Assembly: GCA_030645915.1 (NCBI GenBank)
Contig: JAUSNO010000024.1
Span: 178,929-242,928, forward strand
DNA: 64,000 nt
DNA from: Undibacterium sp.
GTDB taxonomy: Bacteria; Pseudomonadota; Gammaproteobacteria; Burkholderiales; Burkholderiaceae_D
Direction of reading: 5' to 3'
Of this stretch, positions 9,578 to 17,892 are shown piece after piece. The notes under the pieces are model-generated. The model saw nothing but the letters and a program-made list of their open reading frames with translations, made no database searches and was not told the origin of the DNA. Numbering within the stretch: position 1 is the stretch's first letter; each line of letters opens with the position of its first letter. A program made the translations under genes and the position numbers.

Positions 9578-10552
9578 TCAAAGTGCCAGAAGCCGAGCCT
9601 TGGCCGCCTCATATTCTGCCTTCAGACGCGCCACCACCTCTGCCACAGAGGGAGCATCTTCCATCAGTCCAACCCCCTGACCTGCGCCCCAGATATCGCG
9701 CCAGGCTTTGGCGCTGCCGGAACCGAAGTTCATCGCGGTTTTGTCGGCGACCGGCAAATTATCGGGATCAAGACCGGCGGCGATGATGGATTTCTTCAGA
9801 TAATTGCCATGTACACCAGTAAATAAATTGGTATAAATAATATCGGCAGCGCTTGATTCGATGATGGCCTGACGATAACCCTCGTCAATATTGGATTCTT
9901 GTGTAGCCAGCCAGCGCGAACCGATATAGGCGAAATCAGCCCCCATCGCTTGCGCCGCCAGAATCGCGTCACCCGTCGCAATAGCACCGGACAAAGCCAC
10001 CGGCCCTTTAAAAAATTTGCGCACTTCACCGACCAGCGCAAACGGCGATAGACCGCCGGCATGGCCACCCGCGCCGGCTGCCACCAGAATCAAGCCATCC
10101 ACGCCGGCTTCCAGTGCCTTTTGTGCATGACGAATCGAAATCACATCATGTAACACGATGCCACCGTAACTATGGATGGCATCGAGCATTTCCTTAGGCG
10201 GAGCGCGCAACGACGAGATAATGATGGGCACCTGATGCTTGACGCACATGGCCACATCATGGGCCAGCCTGTCATTTGACTGATGCACAATCTGGTTGAC
10301 CGCGATCGGCCCGACCTTGGCAGCAGGATTAGCGACCTGATAAGCGGCCAGTTCTGCCTGCAGATCGGTCAGCCAGGTATCGAGCAATTCTGCCGGACGC
10401 GCATTCAATGCAGGAAAAGAGCCGACAATACCGGCCTTGCACTGCGCCGCCACCAGCTTGGGGCCGCTGGCAATAAACATCGGCGAACCGATCACCGGCA
10501 ACGATAAATTCTGTAATGCTTTTGGTAAATGCGAAGTACGGCTCATAGTCAA
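9578..10552 (-). CDS. Nitronate monooxygenase family flavoprotein
   Basis: FMN-dependent TIM-barrel enzyme of the nitronate monooxygenase (2-nitropropane dioxygenase-like) family, which oxidises propionate 3-nitronate or related nitronates. The sequence shows LPVIGSPMFIASGPKLV at the N terminus, VDGLILVAAGAGGHAGG with the conserved active-site His, and the phosphate-binding ALSGAIATGDAILAAQAMGADFAYIGSRW segment (quoted by its start and end; it covers residues about 190-217). The length of 324 is typical. Translation begins at 10552, with GAGG about ten bases upstream. The crotonase gene diverges from it about 100 bases away. Substrate specificity is unproven, since many family members have other flavin-dependent roles. 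Confidence 0.92.
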   Translation of the reverse strand: MTMSRTSHLPKALQNLSLPVIGSPMFIASGPKLVAAQCKAGIVGSFPALNARPAELLDTWLTDLQAELAAYQVANPAAKVGPIAVNQIVHQSNDRLAHDVAMCVKHQVPIIISSLRAPPKEMLDAIHSYGGIVLHDVISIRHAQKALEAGVDGLILVAAGAGGHAGGLSPFALVGEVRKFFKGPVALSGAIATGDAILAAQAMGADFAYIGSRWLATQESNIDEGYRQAIIESSAADIIYTNLFTGVHGNYLKKSIIAAGLDPDNLPVADKTAMNFGSGSAKAWRDIWGAGQGVGLMEDAPSVAEVVARLKAEYEAAKARLLAL

Positions 10553-10650
10553 AGTCCTCTAATGATTGTTGCAAATTGATGCAACACAGAGTTGGCGAAT
10601 GTGTCCCTGCTATGATTTTACCGTGCCAGCCTAATTAATTCGGAGAAACC

Positions 10651-11505
10651 ATGACTTACCAGTGCTTTGACTTCAGCATCAACAACAAAATAGCCCACCT
10701 GCAATTGAATCGGCCAGACAGCATGAACACCATGCAGCCGGTGTTTTTCCGCGAGCTGGTCACCCTGCTGCAAACCCTGCAACGCGACGCTTCAGCCCGT
10801 GTCCTGATCATCTCGTCGACCGGCAAGCATTTTACGGCGGGCATGGCGCTCGACGTGTTTGCGGCCGGCAGCCTGACGCTCGATGACAGCAATGCAGCGG
10901 GTCGCGCCAATATCGCACTGGTGCTGCAAGACATGCACCAGTCCTTCAACCTGATCGAGCAACTGCGCATGCCAGTCATCAGCGCGATCCAGGGCGGCTG
11001 TATCGGTGGCGGCGTTGACCTGATCTGCGCCAGCGACATCCGTCTGGCGACCGGCGATGCCTTCTTCTGCATACAGGAAATCAATATCGGCATGACCGCC
11101 GATCTGGGCACACTGCAACGCCTACCCAAGCTCATCCCCGAAGGGATCGTGCATGAAATGGCCTACACCGGCCGCCGCCTGCCAGCCGCCAGAGCGCTGG
11201 CAGTGGGGCTGGTCAACGAAGTCTTCGACACGCAAGAAGCCATGTTGGCTGGCGCCCTGCAAATGGCAGAAGAAATCGCGCAAAAACCGCCGGTAGCGAT
11301 CTGGGGCAGCAAGCAGGCAATCCACTATGCACGCGACCATTCCACCCACGACGCGCTACAGCAAATGGGCTGGCTGCAGTCGGGCATCTGGCAAAGCAAT
11401 AATCTGATGGAAGCGTTTATGGCCAAGCAGCAAGGAAGACCGACCAATTATGCCGATTTGCCCGCGCTACATGCCTTTGCTGACGCGCCATATCAGCTGA
11501 AATAG
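10651..11505 (+). CDS. Enoyl-CoA hydratase/isomerase family, dienoyl-CoA isomerase-like
   Basis: Crotonase-fold enzyme acting on acyl-CoA thioesters, likely in beta-oxidation of unsaturated fatty acids. The oxyanion-hole segments are KHFTAGMALDVF and IQGGCIGGGVDL. The pattern Asp123 (GGGVDL), Glu143 and Asp151 (EINIGMTADLGTLQRLP) matches the acidic triad of delta3,5-delta2,4-dienoyl-CoA isomerase (ECH1) in both identity and spacing. I therefore prefer that activity to simple hydration. The length of 284 is usual. The start at 10651 has GGAG upstream (10641-10644). It is followed by repeats rather than by further fatty acid genes. Confidence 0.9.
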   Translation: MTYQCFDFSINNKIAHLQLNRPDSMNTMQPVFFRELVTLLQTLQRDASARVLIISSTGKHFTAGMALDVFAAGSLTLDDSNAAGRANIALVLQDMHQSFNLIEQLRMPVISAIQGGCIGGGVDLICASDIRLATGDAFFCIQEINIGMTADLGTLQRLPKLIPEGIVHEMAYTGRRLPAARALAVGLVNEVFDTQEAMLAGALQMAEEIAQKPPVAIWGSKQAIHYARDHSTHDALQQMGWLQSGIWQSNNLMEAFMAKQQGRPTNYADLPALHAFADAPYQLK

Positions 11506-11513
11506 TTCAGGCA

Positions 11514-11700
11514 GGTTGAACCCAGATTTTTCATTAGGCGCACCTGCGGTGCTATTGGCATGCTGACGGCGCATTTTCGGTCATTTTTGCTGCTCTTCGT
11601 TGCCAATAGCTCGCTATTGGCGCCTCATTCGCAGCAAAACTGCCTCGAAAAGTGCATCCATCATCATTGCCAATCCTAATGGAAATTCCGGGTTGAAATC
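11514..11700. mobile_element. MITE-like element with imperfect terminal inverted repeats
   Basis: About 187 bases are bounded by an imperfect inverted repeat of about 25 bases. The left end reads gttgaacccagatttttcat and the right end is its approximate complement, atggaaattccgggttgaaa. The interior holds a smaller palindrome around gccaatagctcgctattggc and no plausible protein. This structure fits a non-autonomous transposable element or a REP-like doublet. No target-site duplication could be confirmed by eye. Confidence 0.5.
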
Positions 11701-11713
11701 TTAATTTGGCATA

Positions 11714-11800
11714 CGCCCAACACGCACTACCCATGCGGGCTGCAGGCCAGAGTGGCTGGAAACCCGCATGGATAGTGCGCCCTGGGCATCGCCTTGGCGA
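11714..11800 (+). repeat. Intergenic palindrome family, copy 1 (forward)
   Basis: The core 11731-11771 starts ccatgcgggctgcaggccag and ends gctggaaacccgcatgg. The outer arms CCATGCGGG and CCCGCATGG pair, and GGCC/GGC pairing continues inside, so RNA from either strand can fold into a long hairpin. It lies on the right side of the crotonase gene and, with copy 2, brackets the PEP-CTERM gene. Confidence 0.8.
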
Positions 11801-11920
11801 CCCTATTTTTTATCTGTAGCGTATCTGCCTGATTCAAAAGTGATGGCGTCAGACCCGAATGAATTAAGAAAATGGAGAATTTCCAGTATTTATTTTTATC
11901 AGGTCTCATATTTTGCTCGA

Positions 11921-11951
11921 AAAAAAACGGCCAATCGATGGCCGTTTTTTT
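11921..11951. terminator. Bidirectional rho-independent terminator
   Basis: The stem ACGGCCA/TGGCCGT (11927-11933 and 11939-11945) has a five-base loop, seven A on the left and seven T on the right. It sits just downstream of the leftward PEP-CTERM gene (ending at 11975) and can also stop rightward transcription from the crotonase side. Confidence 0.85.
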
Positions 11952-11974
11952 ATCGGGCGAATGGTCGCCAGTGA

Positions 11975-12547
11975 TTATGCTTGACGACGGCGCGCCAGAG
12001 CCAAGCCGGCTAGGCCAAGGCCGAGCAGTACCAGTGAAGCTGGCTCAGGTACCGTGGTCGAGGTGACCGTGAAGGTCGCGTTATTAGCGTGTAATTGCCA
12101 TCCTGGATAACCGAGCGGTGCCGCGAACATCTGCATCGTCACCGTCGGTGCGGTTGCCCAGTTGATCAAATCGAGCGCCGCGTTGAGCCCTGTCAGCGCA
12201 CTAGGATTGCTAGCGATGTTGAATGACTGGAACGTCCAGTTATGCAATCCACCGGCGACGTGCACGTTAAAAAGATTGACGCCATTCGAAAACAGGCCGA
12301 CCAGTACCTGGTTGCTGTTTGGATCTACGCCGCCCCAACCCTGGTCAATAATATTCATCGAGCTGCTCAGGCCGAGAATCTCGTTAGTGCCAGTTGCCAG
12401 CGTCACGCTCGACATCTGCTGCCAAGCCCATCCGCCCCACGAATCCATCGAGACTGGCGAGGTAGTTTGAATAACATTAGCGGAGACACCGGAGATCAGT
12501 GAAACCGACAACGCTAATGAAAGCGATAATTTTTTAAGGATGTTCAT
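11975..12547 (-). CDS. PEP-CTERM sorting-domain exported protein
   Basis: Secreted protein of 190 residues. An N-terminal signal peptide (KLSLSLALSVSLISGVSANV) is followed by a Gly/Asn/Trp-rich mature region without recognisable catalytic motifs. The C-terminal PEP-CTERM signal is complete: the VPEPAS tripeptide motif, the hydrophobic stretch LVLLGLGLAGLALA and the basic tail RRRQA. Such proteins are processed by an exosortase (EpsH/XrtA) and are commonly tied to exopolysaccharide and biofilm matrix, but no exosortase gene is in this window. The gene stands alone with its own terminator and is bracketed by copies 1 and 2 of the palindrome family. Its function beyond sorting is unknown. Confidence 0.9.
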   Translation of the reverse strand: MNILKKLSLSLALSVSLISGVSANVIQTTSPVSMDSWGGWAWQQMSSVTLATGTNEILGLSSSMNIIDQGWGGVDPNSNQVLVGLFSNGVNLFNVHVAGGLHNWTFQSFNIASNPSALTGLNAALDLINWATAPTVTMQMFAAPLGYPGWQLHANNATFTVTSTTVPEPASLVLLGLGLAGLALARRRQA

Positions 12548-13430
12548 TTTAAATTTTCAGTTTAAGGTTAAGGTTAAGGTGCTGTTAAGCAACTTAAATT
12601 ACCATGAAGCAATTTTAATGCCATAAAAAAATATTTTATGAAATCAAAGACTTACAGAAATTGGCGCGGCAACGCCTACCGTGAGTGTAAAAAATTTCGA
12701 CAAAAAAACCGCCTGAAAATGACACATAAGTGCTATTTTGACAGTGTTGAACACTGGGAAATCACTCCAAATTAGCGAACTTTTCGTGAGGCAGATCGCA
12801 CATCTATCGACGTAAGCGTAACACGTGGCCGTACCGTGTTTTGACTGCCTGGCCTTGCACAAAGTCGCGCTATCAATCATTAAACCTGAGTTCCTCAATT
12901 GACCCCTCATCAGCTTCGATCTAATCAGACATATCTACCGGAACTAGGCGCGTTGGCGGATGCTACCTATCAGCTCAAGTAACACTGCTTGCGTAAAAAT
13001 CAATTTGGCATAGGCCCAACACGCAATGCCCATGAGGGCTACAGGCCAGATTGGCTGGAAACCCGCATGGGCATTGCGTGCCAGGCCTGCTTCATTTATG
13101 TGGAGCGTCCCTTCGTGCTCTCTTAGACACAGCCATGCCGCTGATAAAGTCATGCTGGGCTTTGTGTCGTTTTTTTGTTGCCATCAATACCGACCATCAC
13201 ACAATGGCTGGATATGCCCCATACTCCCCATCGGCTGACCCACATCAATACCCACTTAATTCGCACTTTTTATTGTTGCTTTAAAAAATATAGTGCCAAA
13301 TTATTATTTATTTCGTGGTTTAATTTGCTACGAATATATTTACTGATCGACACGAGAAAAATTTCACCAGCAGTTTATTTACAGGCATAAAAAAAATGGC
13401 AGCACTAAATAAGTAGTGTCCATGCTCGAT
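12548..13430. other. Long non-coding region
   Basis: Nearly 900 bases without a convincing gene. Just upstream of the PEP-CTERM start are three tandem copies of ttaagg (about 12564-12582). Around 12890-12930 lies a short stretch that could be the relic of an insertion-sequence end, which I could not confirm. Palindrome copy 2 lies at 13005-13090, and AT-rich sequence at 13250-13430 probably carries the promoter of the following kinase. The small frames on either strand have no ribosome binding site and no family resemblance. Confidence 0.5.
13005..13090 (+). repeat. Intergenic palindrome family, copy 2 (forward)
   Basis: Same family and orientation as copy 1. The arm cacgcaatgcccatgaggg (from about 13019) pairs with acccgcatgggcattgcgtg (to about 13080), and the interior carries caggccagattggctggaa. 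The outer stem of about 19 bp is the longest in the family, interrupted by one mismatch. Confidence 0.8.
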
Positions 13431-13444
13431 AGGAGAACTCCATT
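13431..13444 (+). promoter_or_regulatory. Ribosome binding site pointing to an ATT start for the hybrid kinase
   Basis: AGGAGA at 13431-13436 is a near-perfect Shine-Dalgarno sequence. Five bases later, at 13442, an ATT codon lies in frame with the kinase, and an in-frame TAG at 13430 excludes any earlier start. The first ATG (13484) is 47 bases from this site and has no good one of its own. Translation from ATT would add 14 residues, ISIQSLKVNSLKAR, a basic stretch typical in front of the first membrane span of such kinases. Confidence 0.5.
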
Positions 13445-13483
13445 AGCATACAAAGCCTGAAGGTAAATTCACTTAAAGCTAGA

Positions 13484-16063
13484 ATGACTTTGTTCACCCT
13501 GGCGATATCGCTGATTTGCATGTGGGCGTTGTCCTTTTATACCACCACCATACTGCGTCAGGATATGGAACGGATATCGGGCCAGCAGCAATTCTCCACG
13601 GCGTCAATGGCGGCCAATAACGTCAATCGCGAGATTAAGCTAAGGATCGATGCCTTAAAAACCGTTGCCGCCACCTTGACCCCGCAAATGCTGGGCAACA
13701 CGCCAGCCTTGCAGAAATACCTTGAAGACCGTAGCGTTTTTCAATCCTTGTTCAATGCTGGTACCTTTATCACCGGTCCGGACGGCACCGCTACCGCCTC
13801 CACACCACTGTCGACCCAACGTCAGGGCATCAATTATATGGAGCGGGATTACGTAGTGGCCGCGCTCAAGGACGGTATGGCGTCGGTCGGCCAACCGGTG
13901 CTCGGCAAGGCGTCGAAAGCACCTGGCTTTGCCATCGCGGTCCCGATCATGGATGCGCAGGGCAAGACCATCGGTACATTGATAGGGGTAACCGATCTGA
14001 GCTTGCCCAATTTTATGGATTACGTCACAGAGAGTAGCTACGGCAAGACCGGGGGGTTTCTGATCATCGCACGCAAGCCGCGCCTCATCGTCACCGCAAC
14101 CGACAAACGTCGCGTCATGCGAAAAATTGGCAATAGCGCCATGGTCAATCGCTATATCGGTGGCTATGAAGGCAGTGATGTTTTCGTGAATCAACTCGGT
14201 GTCGAAGTACTCTCATCAGTCAAGAGTATCCCTATCGCAAATTGGTATCTTGCCGCTAGCCTGCCAATCACAGAGGCCTTTGAGCCGATGCGCGACATGC
14301 GCAGACGCATGATACTGGCAACCATCTTGCTCAGCCTGTTGGCGTGTGGCTTGACCTGGTGGATGCTCAGGCGTCAGCTGTTCCCGGTTCTTGCAGCCGC
14401 TGAAAAACTGGCGACGATGGCTGTCGAAAATGTGCCGTTGCGTCCTTTGTCTCTGCCCATACCTAGACACACCGAAGTGGGCGAATTAATCGTTGGCGTG
14501 AACCGGGTGTTAAAAACACTGGAAGTGCGCGAAACAGCATCAAAAGATAGTGAAATTTTTCGTAGCGCCATCATTGACTCGGTTTTTGCCGAGATCGCGG
14601 TACTGGACCGTCATGGTGTCATTACCGCAGTCAATCAACCGTGGCAGCGCTTTGCCGAAGAAAACAATGTTGTTCCCGGTGTAGCCGCATCGCACACCGG
14701 TGTCGGCACCAACTACCTTGAGGTATGCAGAAAAGTCGCTGGCACCACCGCTGAGGATTCTGCCCGGCGAGTCGTACTAGGCGTACAAGCAGTGCTGGGC
14801 CGGCGCTTGCCGCTCTTCACGATGGAATACCGTTGCGATAGCCCTGACGAACAACGTTGGTTCATGATGATCGTCACGCCACTGGAACTGGCAAGCGGAG
14901 GGGCGGTAGTGACACATAACAATATCACCGGGCGTAAACACGCTGAAATAGAGCTGTTTGCTGCCAAGGCCGAAGCTGAGACTGCCAACCAATCGAAATC
15001 ACACTTTCTGGCGGCGGTCAGTCACGATCTGCGCCAGCCGCTAGCCGCGCTGACGCTGTATGTGGATTTGCTGAATGGTGTTGCTTTGGGGAGCAATGCC
15101 CAAATCCTGCCCTGTATAAAAGACTGCGTAACGAATTTGGGCGATTTGCTCAGCGATCTGCTCGATGTCAGTAAACTCGAAGCGGGCGTGGTGGTTCCTG
15201 TAATGAGTAGCTTCGCCATGAATGAGGTACTCGGCGCGCTGCTGTCTGTTCACGCAGCAAAGGCCGAGGACAAGGGATTGTCTCTTCGTGTTCATCCCAC
15301 CAATGTGGTCATCCGAACTGACCGCACGCTGATGCTCAGGCTGCTGGGCAACCTGATCGCAAATGCTCTTGAATATACCAAGAGCGGTGGCGTATTGATT
15401 GCCTGCCGACAACATGCTGGCAAGCAATGGCTGGAAGTGTATGACACAGGTATTGGCATTGCTGAGGATAAGATTGGCTTCATCTTTGAAGAATTTAGGC
15501 AAGTGGAAAATGAAGCGCGCAACGCAGGCAGTGGCCTGGGTCTGTATATTGTGGCGAAAAGTGCCGAATTACTTGGTTTGCAGATCCGGGTGTGTTCACG
15601 TGTTGGGCGTGGCTCTCTTTTTGCGGTTGAGTTACCCACTGTGGATGCCATCGTCACGGTCGATCAAACGCGCGCTCCACATTCGGATATCAAACTGCGT
15701 ATTGGCTTGGTCGAAGACAATGTCAGGGTTCTGCGAGCACTGACTTTAACGCTAGAGCAGTTGGGCCATGTCGTGGTCGCAGCTGGCTCAGGCGAGGAAA
15801 TCATCGAACGCTTGAACGGTCAGGCACCTGACCTCATCATCTCGGACTACCGGCTAGCCGCGGGCGAAACTGGATACGATGTAATTGCTCACACAAAAGC
15901 TGTTTTTGGCGATGCGCTGCCAGCGCTGATCATTACCGGCGACACCGATAAAAATTTAGTCAGCAGCATGTCTGAGAAGGGCATCGTAGTGCTGTACAAA
16001 CCTGTCCAGGTGGATGCGTTGCGCGCCAGCATAATGCACGTCACGGATAAAGACATACGGTAA
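13484..16063 (+). CDS. Hybrid sensor histidine kinase with periplasmic sensor, PAS and C-terminal receiver domain
   Basis: Inner-membrane signalling kinase. Membrane span 1 (about 5-20) and span 2 (about 277-297) enclose a periplasmic dCache-like sensor, recognisable from YMERDYVVAALKDG and GTLIGVTDLS. These are followed by a HAMP-like linker, a PAS domain (about 365-500), a HisKA domain with phospho-acceptor His514 in VSHDLRQPL, an ATPase domain with DTGIGIAEDKIG and GSGLGLYIVAKSAELLG, and a receiver domain (about 735-859) with Asp788 in LIISDYRLA. The DLRQPL H-box and this layout are typical of betaproteobacterial hybrid kinases whose terminal receiver passes the signal to a phosphotransfer or downstream regulator; none is adjacent. 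The likely true start is an ATT codon at 13442 (see the separate entry). The signal sensed is unknown. Confidence 0.92.
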   Translation: MTLFTLAISLICMWALSFYTTTILRQDMERISGQQQFSTASMAANNVNREIKLRIDALKTVAATLTPQMLGNTPALQKYLEDRSVFQSLFNAGTFITGPDGTATASTPLSTQRQGINYMERDYVVAALKDGMASVGQPVLGKASKAPGFAIAVPIMDAQGKTIGTLIGVTDLSLPNFMDYVTESSYGKTGGFLIIARKPRLIVTATDKRRVMRKIGNSAMVNRYIGGYEGSDVFVNQLGVEVLSSVKSIPIANWYLAASLPITEAFEPMRDMRRRMILATILLSLLACGLTWWMLRRQLFPVLAAAEKLATMAVENVPLRPLSLPIPRHTEVGELIVGVNRVLKTLEVRETASKDSEIFRSAIIDSVFAEIAVLDRHGVITAVNQPWQRFAEENNVVPGVAASHTGVGTNYLEVCRKVAGTTAEDSARRVVLGVQAVLGRRLPLFTMEYRCDSPDEQRWFMMIVTPLELASGGAVVTHNNITGRKHAEIELFAAKAEAETANQSKSHFLAAVSHDLRQPLAALTLYVDLLNGVALGSNAQILPCIKDCVTNLGDLLSDLLDVSKLEAGVVVPVMSSFAMNEVLGALLSVHAAKAEDKGLSLRVHPTNVVIRTDRTLMLRLLGNLIANALEYTKSGGVLIACRQHAGKQWLEVYDTGIGIAEDKIGFIFEEFRQVENEARNAGSGLGLYIVAKSAELLGLQIRVCSRVGRGSLFAVELPTVDAIVTVDQTRAPHSDIKLRIGLVEDNVRVLRALTLTLEQLGHVVVAAGSGEEIIERLNGQAPDLIISDYRLAAGETGYDVIAHTKAVFGDALPALIITGDTDKNLVSSMSEKGIVVLYKPVQVDALRASIMHVTDKDIR

Positions 16064-16175
16064 GTTTTGGGCTAGGCGCATATGGAAGCATTCATTTCTG
16101 TTTCCGCGCTCTTCGACTGCAACGCTGCGCGCATCAGCCAGCTCACGGTAGAAGAAACGGGAATTGATCCCAAAC

Positions 16176-17114
16176 TCAACGAGCGCTAATCAATCGTCCG
16201 CCCTCCATACGCGCTGCACCTGCGCTGACCAGCTCACCCGCCAGTTGCTCGACCAAGAGATCCACAGGCGTACCGATTTGCTGCACGGCGGCGTACATCA
16301 GCTTGCTGCCTTGTATATGCTGCGCCACTTCTGGCAAGCTGAACTTTTGCGCATCCAGCAGCAGGAAAGCGATCAATGCCTTGAGCGCGTTGCGCGCGTT
16401 GCGGCCGTGTTTGCCGTTGTCGGCAGACAGATAGGCGAGCCGGCTGTTGGCCCTATCGAGCGCACCGCGCACATCGGTAAACGGCGCGCCGTGACCCGGT
16501 ATCACCAGGCGCACGTCGAGTTCGCTGATGAGTTTGAGTACATCCGCTTGTTCGGTAAAGCCGGATTCGCCCACCAGTTCAGGAAAGATGACGCCAAAGC
16601 CGTGTTCCCACAAGGCATCGGCAGAAATGAGTATGGCTTCGCTGGCACAATATAAGATCATCGAATGCGGATCATGCCCCGGTGCTGCCATTACTTGCCA
16701 ATTTACACCCGCCATTGTCAGCTGATCACCCGGAGCAATGCAGCCGTCAAATGCAAATCGTTCACATTGCTGGCCTGTTGCCTGGTAGGTGAGCACTTGC
16801 TCATCCCATGCCGCAACTGCGGGAGCATCGGCAACCGGGATCAGGGTGCGGCAGGCATACGCTCGCTGCAAAAGGGCATTGCCACCGCAATGATCGGAAT
16901 GCAGGTGGGTGTTGATAATGGTGTCTAAGGGCCGGCCTTTGAGTGCGTGCTGTACCAGAGCCAGCGTTTGCTCGCCATGCGTCAGATAGCCAGTGTCGAT
17001 CAGAACGGCGCTATTGTCATCGATCAATAAAGTATTGTTCGATGAGAGCCAGCCCCGCTCAAATACCTGCATGCCGGCTGGCAGTTGGGTGGAAGGTTTC
17101 GCAGAATAAGTCAT
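16176..17114 (-). CDS. MBL-fold metallo-hydrolase
   Basis: Metallo-beta-lactamase-fold hydrolase of 312 residues. The binuclear metal motif HxHxDH is present as NTHLHSDHCGGN. Later ligands occur in PGHDPHSMI, LISADALWEHGFGV and VIPGHGAPF, and a C-terminal helical region follows residue 220 as in glyoxalase II-like and quinoprotein-relay-like enzymes. No signal peptide is seen, so it is cytoplasmic. It is the third gene of a leftward operon after YbaK and the DUF1289 protein, starting six bases after the DUF1289 stop. The substrate is not predictable: thioesters, lactones and phosphodiesters are all possible. Confidence 0.88.
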   Translation of the reverse strand: MTYSAKPSTQLPAGMQVFERGWLSSNNTLLIDDNSAVLIDTGYLTHGEQTLALVQHALKGRPLDTIINTHLHSDHCGGNALLQRAYACRTLIPVADAPAVAAWDEQVLTYQATGQQCERFAFDGCIAPGDQLTMAGVNWQVMAAPGHDPHSMILYCASEAILISADALWEHGFGVIFPELVGESGFTEQADVLKLISELDVRLVIPGHGAPFTDVRGALDRANSRLAYLSADNGKHGRNARNALKALIAFLLLDAQKFSLPEVAQHIQGSKLMYAAVQQIGTPVDLLVEQLAGELVSAGAARMEGGRLISAR

Positions 17115-17120
17115 CGCTGC

Positions 17121-17342
17121 TTAGCTTTGGTCAAACATGCGGTGTTTGATCTGGCGCCAGATGATGCGTTTGGCTTCGTTGCTGGCGCTGCTCCAGCGGG
17201 TAATTTCTTCTATGCTGCGAAAACAGCCGGTGCACCACTCTTTGCTCGCGTTCATCTCGCAAATCGATATGCAGGGGGAAGGAACATCGCCGCCATTGGC
17301 AAGGGTAAGTTGGTCTGGATCGTAGTCGTAAAGTATGGTCAT
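17121..17342 (-). CDS. DUF1289 small cysteine-rich protein
   Basis: Protein of 73 residues with the DUF1289 core: PSPCISICEMN followed by EWCTGCFRSIEEITRW, four cysteines spaced as for a small metal or iron-sulfur site. Members of this family are often annotated as putative Fe-S proteins on the basis of these cysteines, but a biochemical function is not settled. The start codon overlaps the YbaK stop (17339-17342, ATGA type), which indicates translational coupling. The MBL hydrolase follows after six bases. Small size and operon position suggest an accessory rather than a catalytic role. Confidence 0.9.
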   Translation of the reverse strand: MTILYDYDPDQLTLANGGDVPSPCISICEMNASKEWCTGCFRSIEEITRWSSASNEAKRIIWRQIKHRMFDQS

Positions 17343-17830
17343 GATCGTAAGGCCACATCCGCCAGCGGGGCTGATGTCATTGCCATTAATTGCGTGGGAG
17401 TGAGTTTGAAGACAGCATGCGGATGCCCGGCTGCGGCCCAGATATGTTGGTATTGCATGAGGTCGTTATCGATCAGCATGACGGTTTTTTGCAGATGGCC
17501 GATAGGGCAAACCCCGCCAATCGCATAGCCGATTTGTTCTTTGACAAACCTGGCGTCGGCCTTGCCCAGCTGCCCGACTATCGCCGCCACTTTTTGCTCA
17601 TCGACGCGATTGGCACCGCTAGCCACCACCATCACAGCAGCACCGTCTGAGAGCCGGCGAAAGACGATGGATTTGGCAATCTCTGCGACGCTGCAACCGA
17701 TACCGGCAGCAGCTTCTGCAGAAGTCTTGCCTGATTCGGACAACATCAGGATGGGTGACTCATGGCCTAGAGCCTGCAAAAGTGCAGCGACGCGCTGGAC
17801 GGTATCTGGAAGAATTTGTTCTAATGGCAT
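17339..17830 (-). CDS. YbaK/EbsC-family aminoacyl-tRNA deacylase
   Basis: Protein of 163 residues with the YbaK/ProX editing fold. Members hydrolyse mischarged tRNA, for example Cys-tRNA(Pro) or Ala-tRNA(Pro), in trans. Characteristic segments are SGKTSAEAAAGIGCSVAEIAKSIVFR near residue 35 (quoted by name; the region runs 33-58), then LVKEQ-type FVKEQIGYAIGGVCPIGH near 118, which is the conserved substrate-loop GGVxPxGH motif, and VFKLTPTQL near 140. The conserved Lys of IAKSIVF is present. It is the first gene of the leftward YbaK-DUF1289-MBL operon. Which tRNA it edits cannot be assigned from sequence. Confidence 0.92.
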   Translation of the reverse strand: MPLEQILPDTVQRVAALLQALGHESPILMLSESGKTSAEAAAGIGCSVAEIAKSIVFRRLSDGAAVMVVASGANRVDEQKVAAIVGQLGKADARFVKEQIGYAIGGVCPIGHLQKTVMLIDNDLMQYQHIWAAAGHPHAVFKLTPTQLMAMTSAPLADVALRS

Positions 17831-17892
17831 GACAACGATAAAAACCTGGGATCTTGATGGGCTTATTTATAACACAGCACGATATCTCTTGC

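Noticed and set aside
12880..12935. Possible insertion-sequence end near cctgagttcctcaattgacc
   Set aside because: It resembles the ends of some elements, but no partner end or transposase fragment could be identified by eye.
16164..16655. A 163-codon plus-strand frame over the MBL hydrolase gene
   Set aside because: It is antisense to a gene with clear metal-binding motifs and lacks any recognisable domain.
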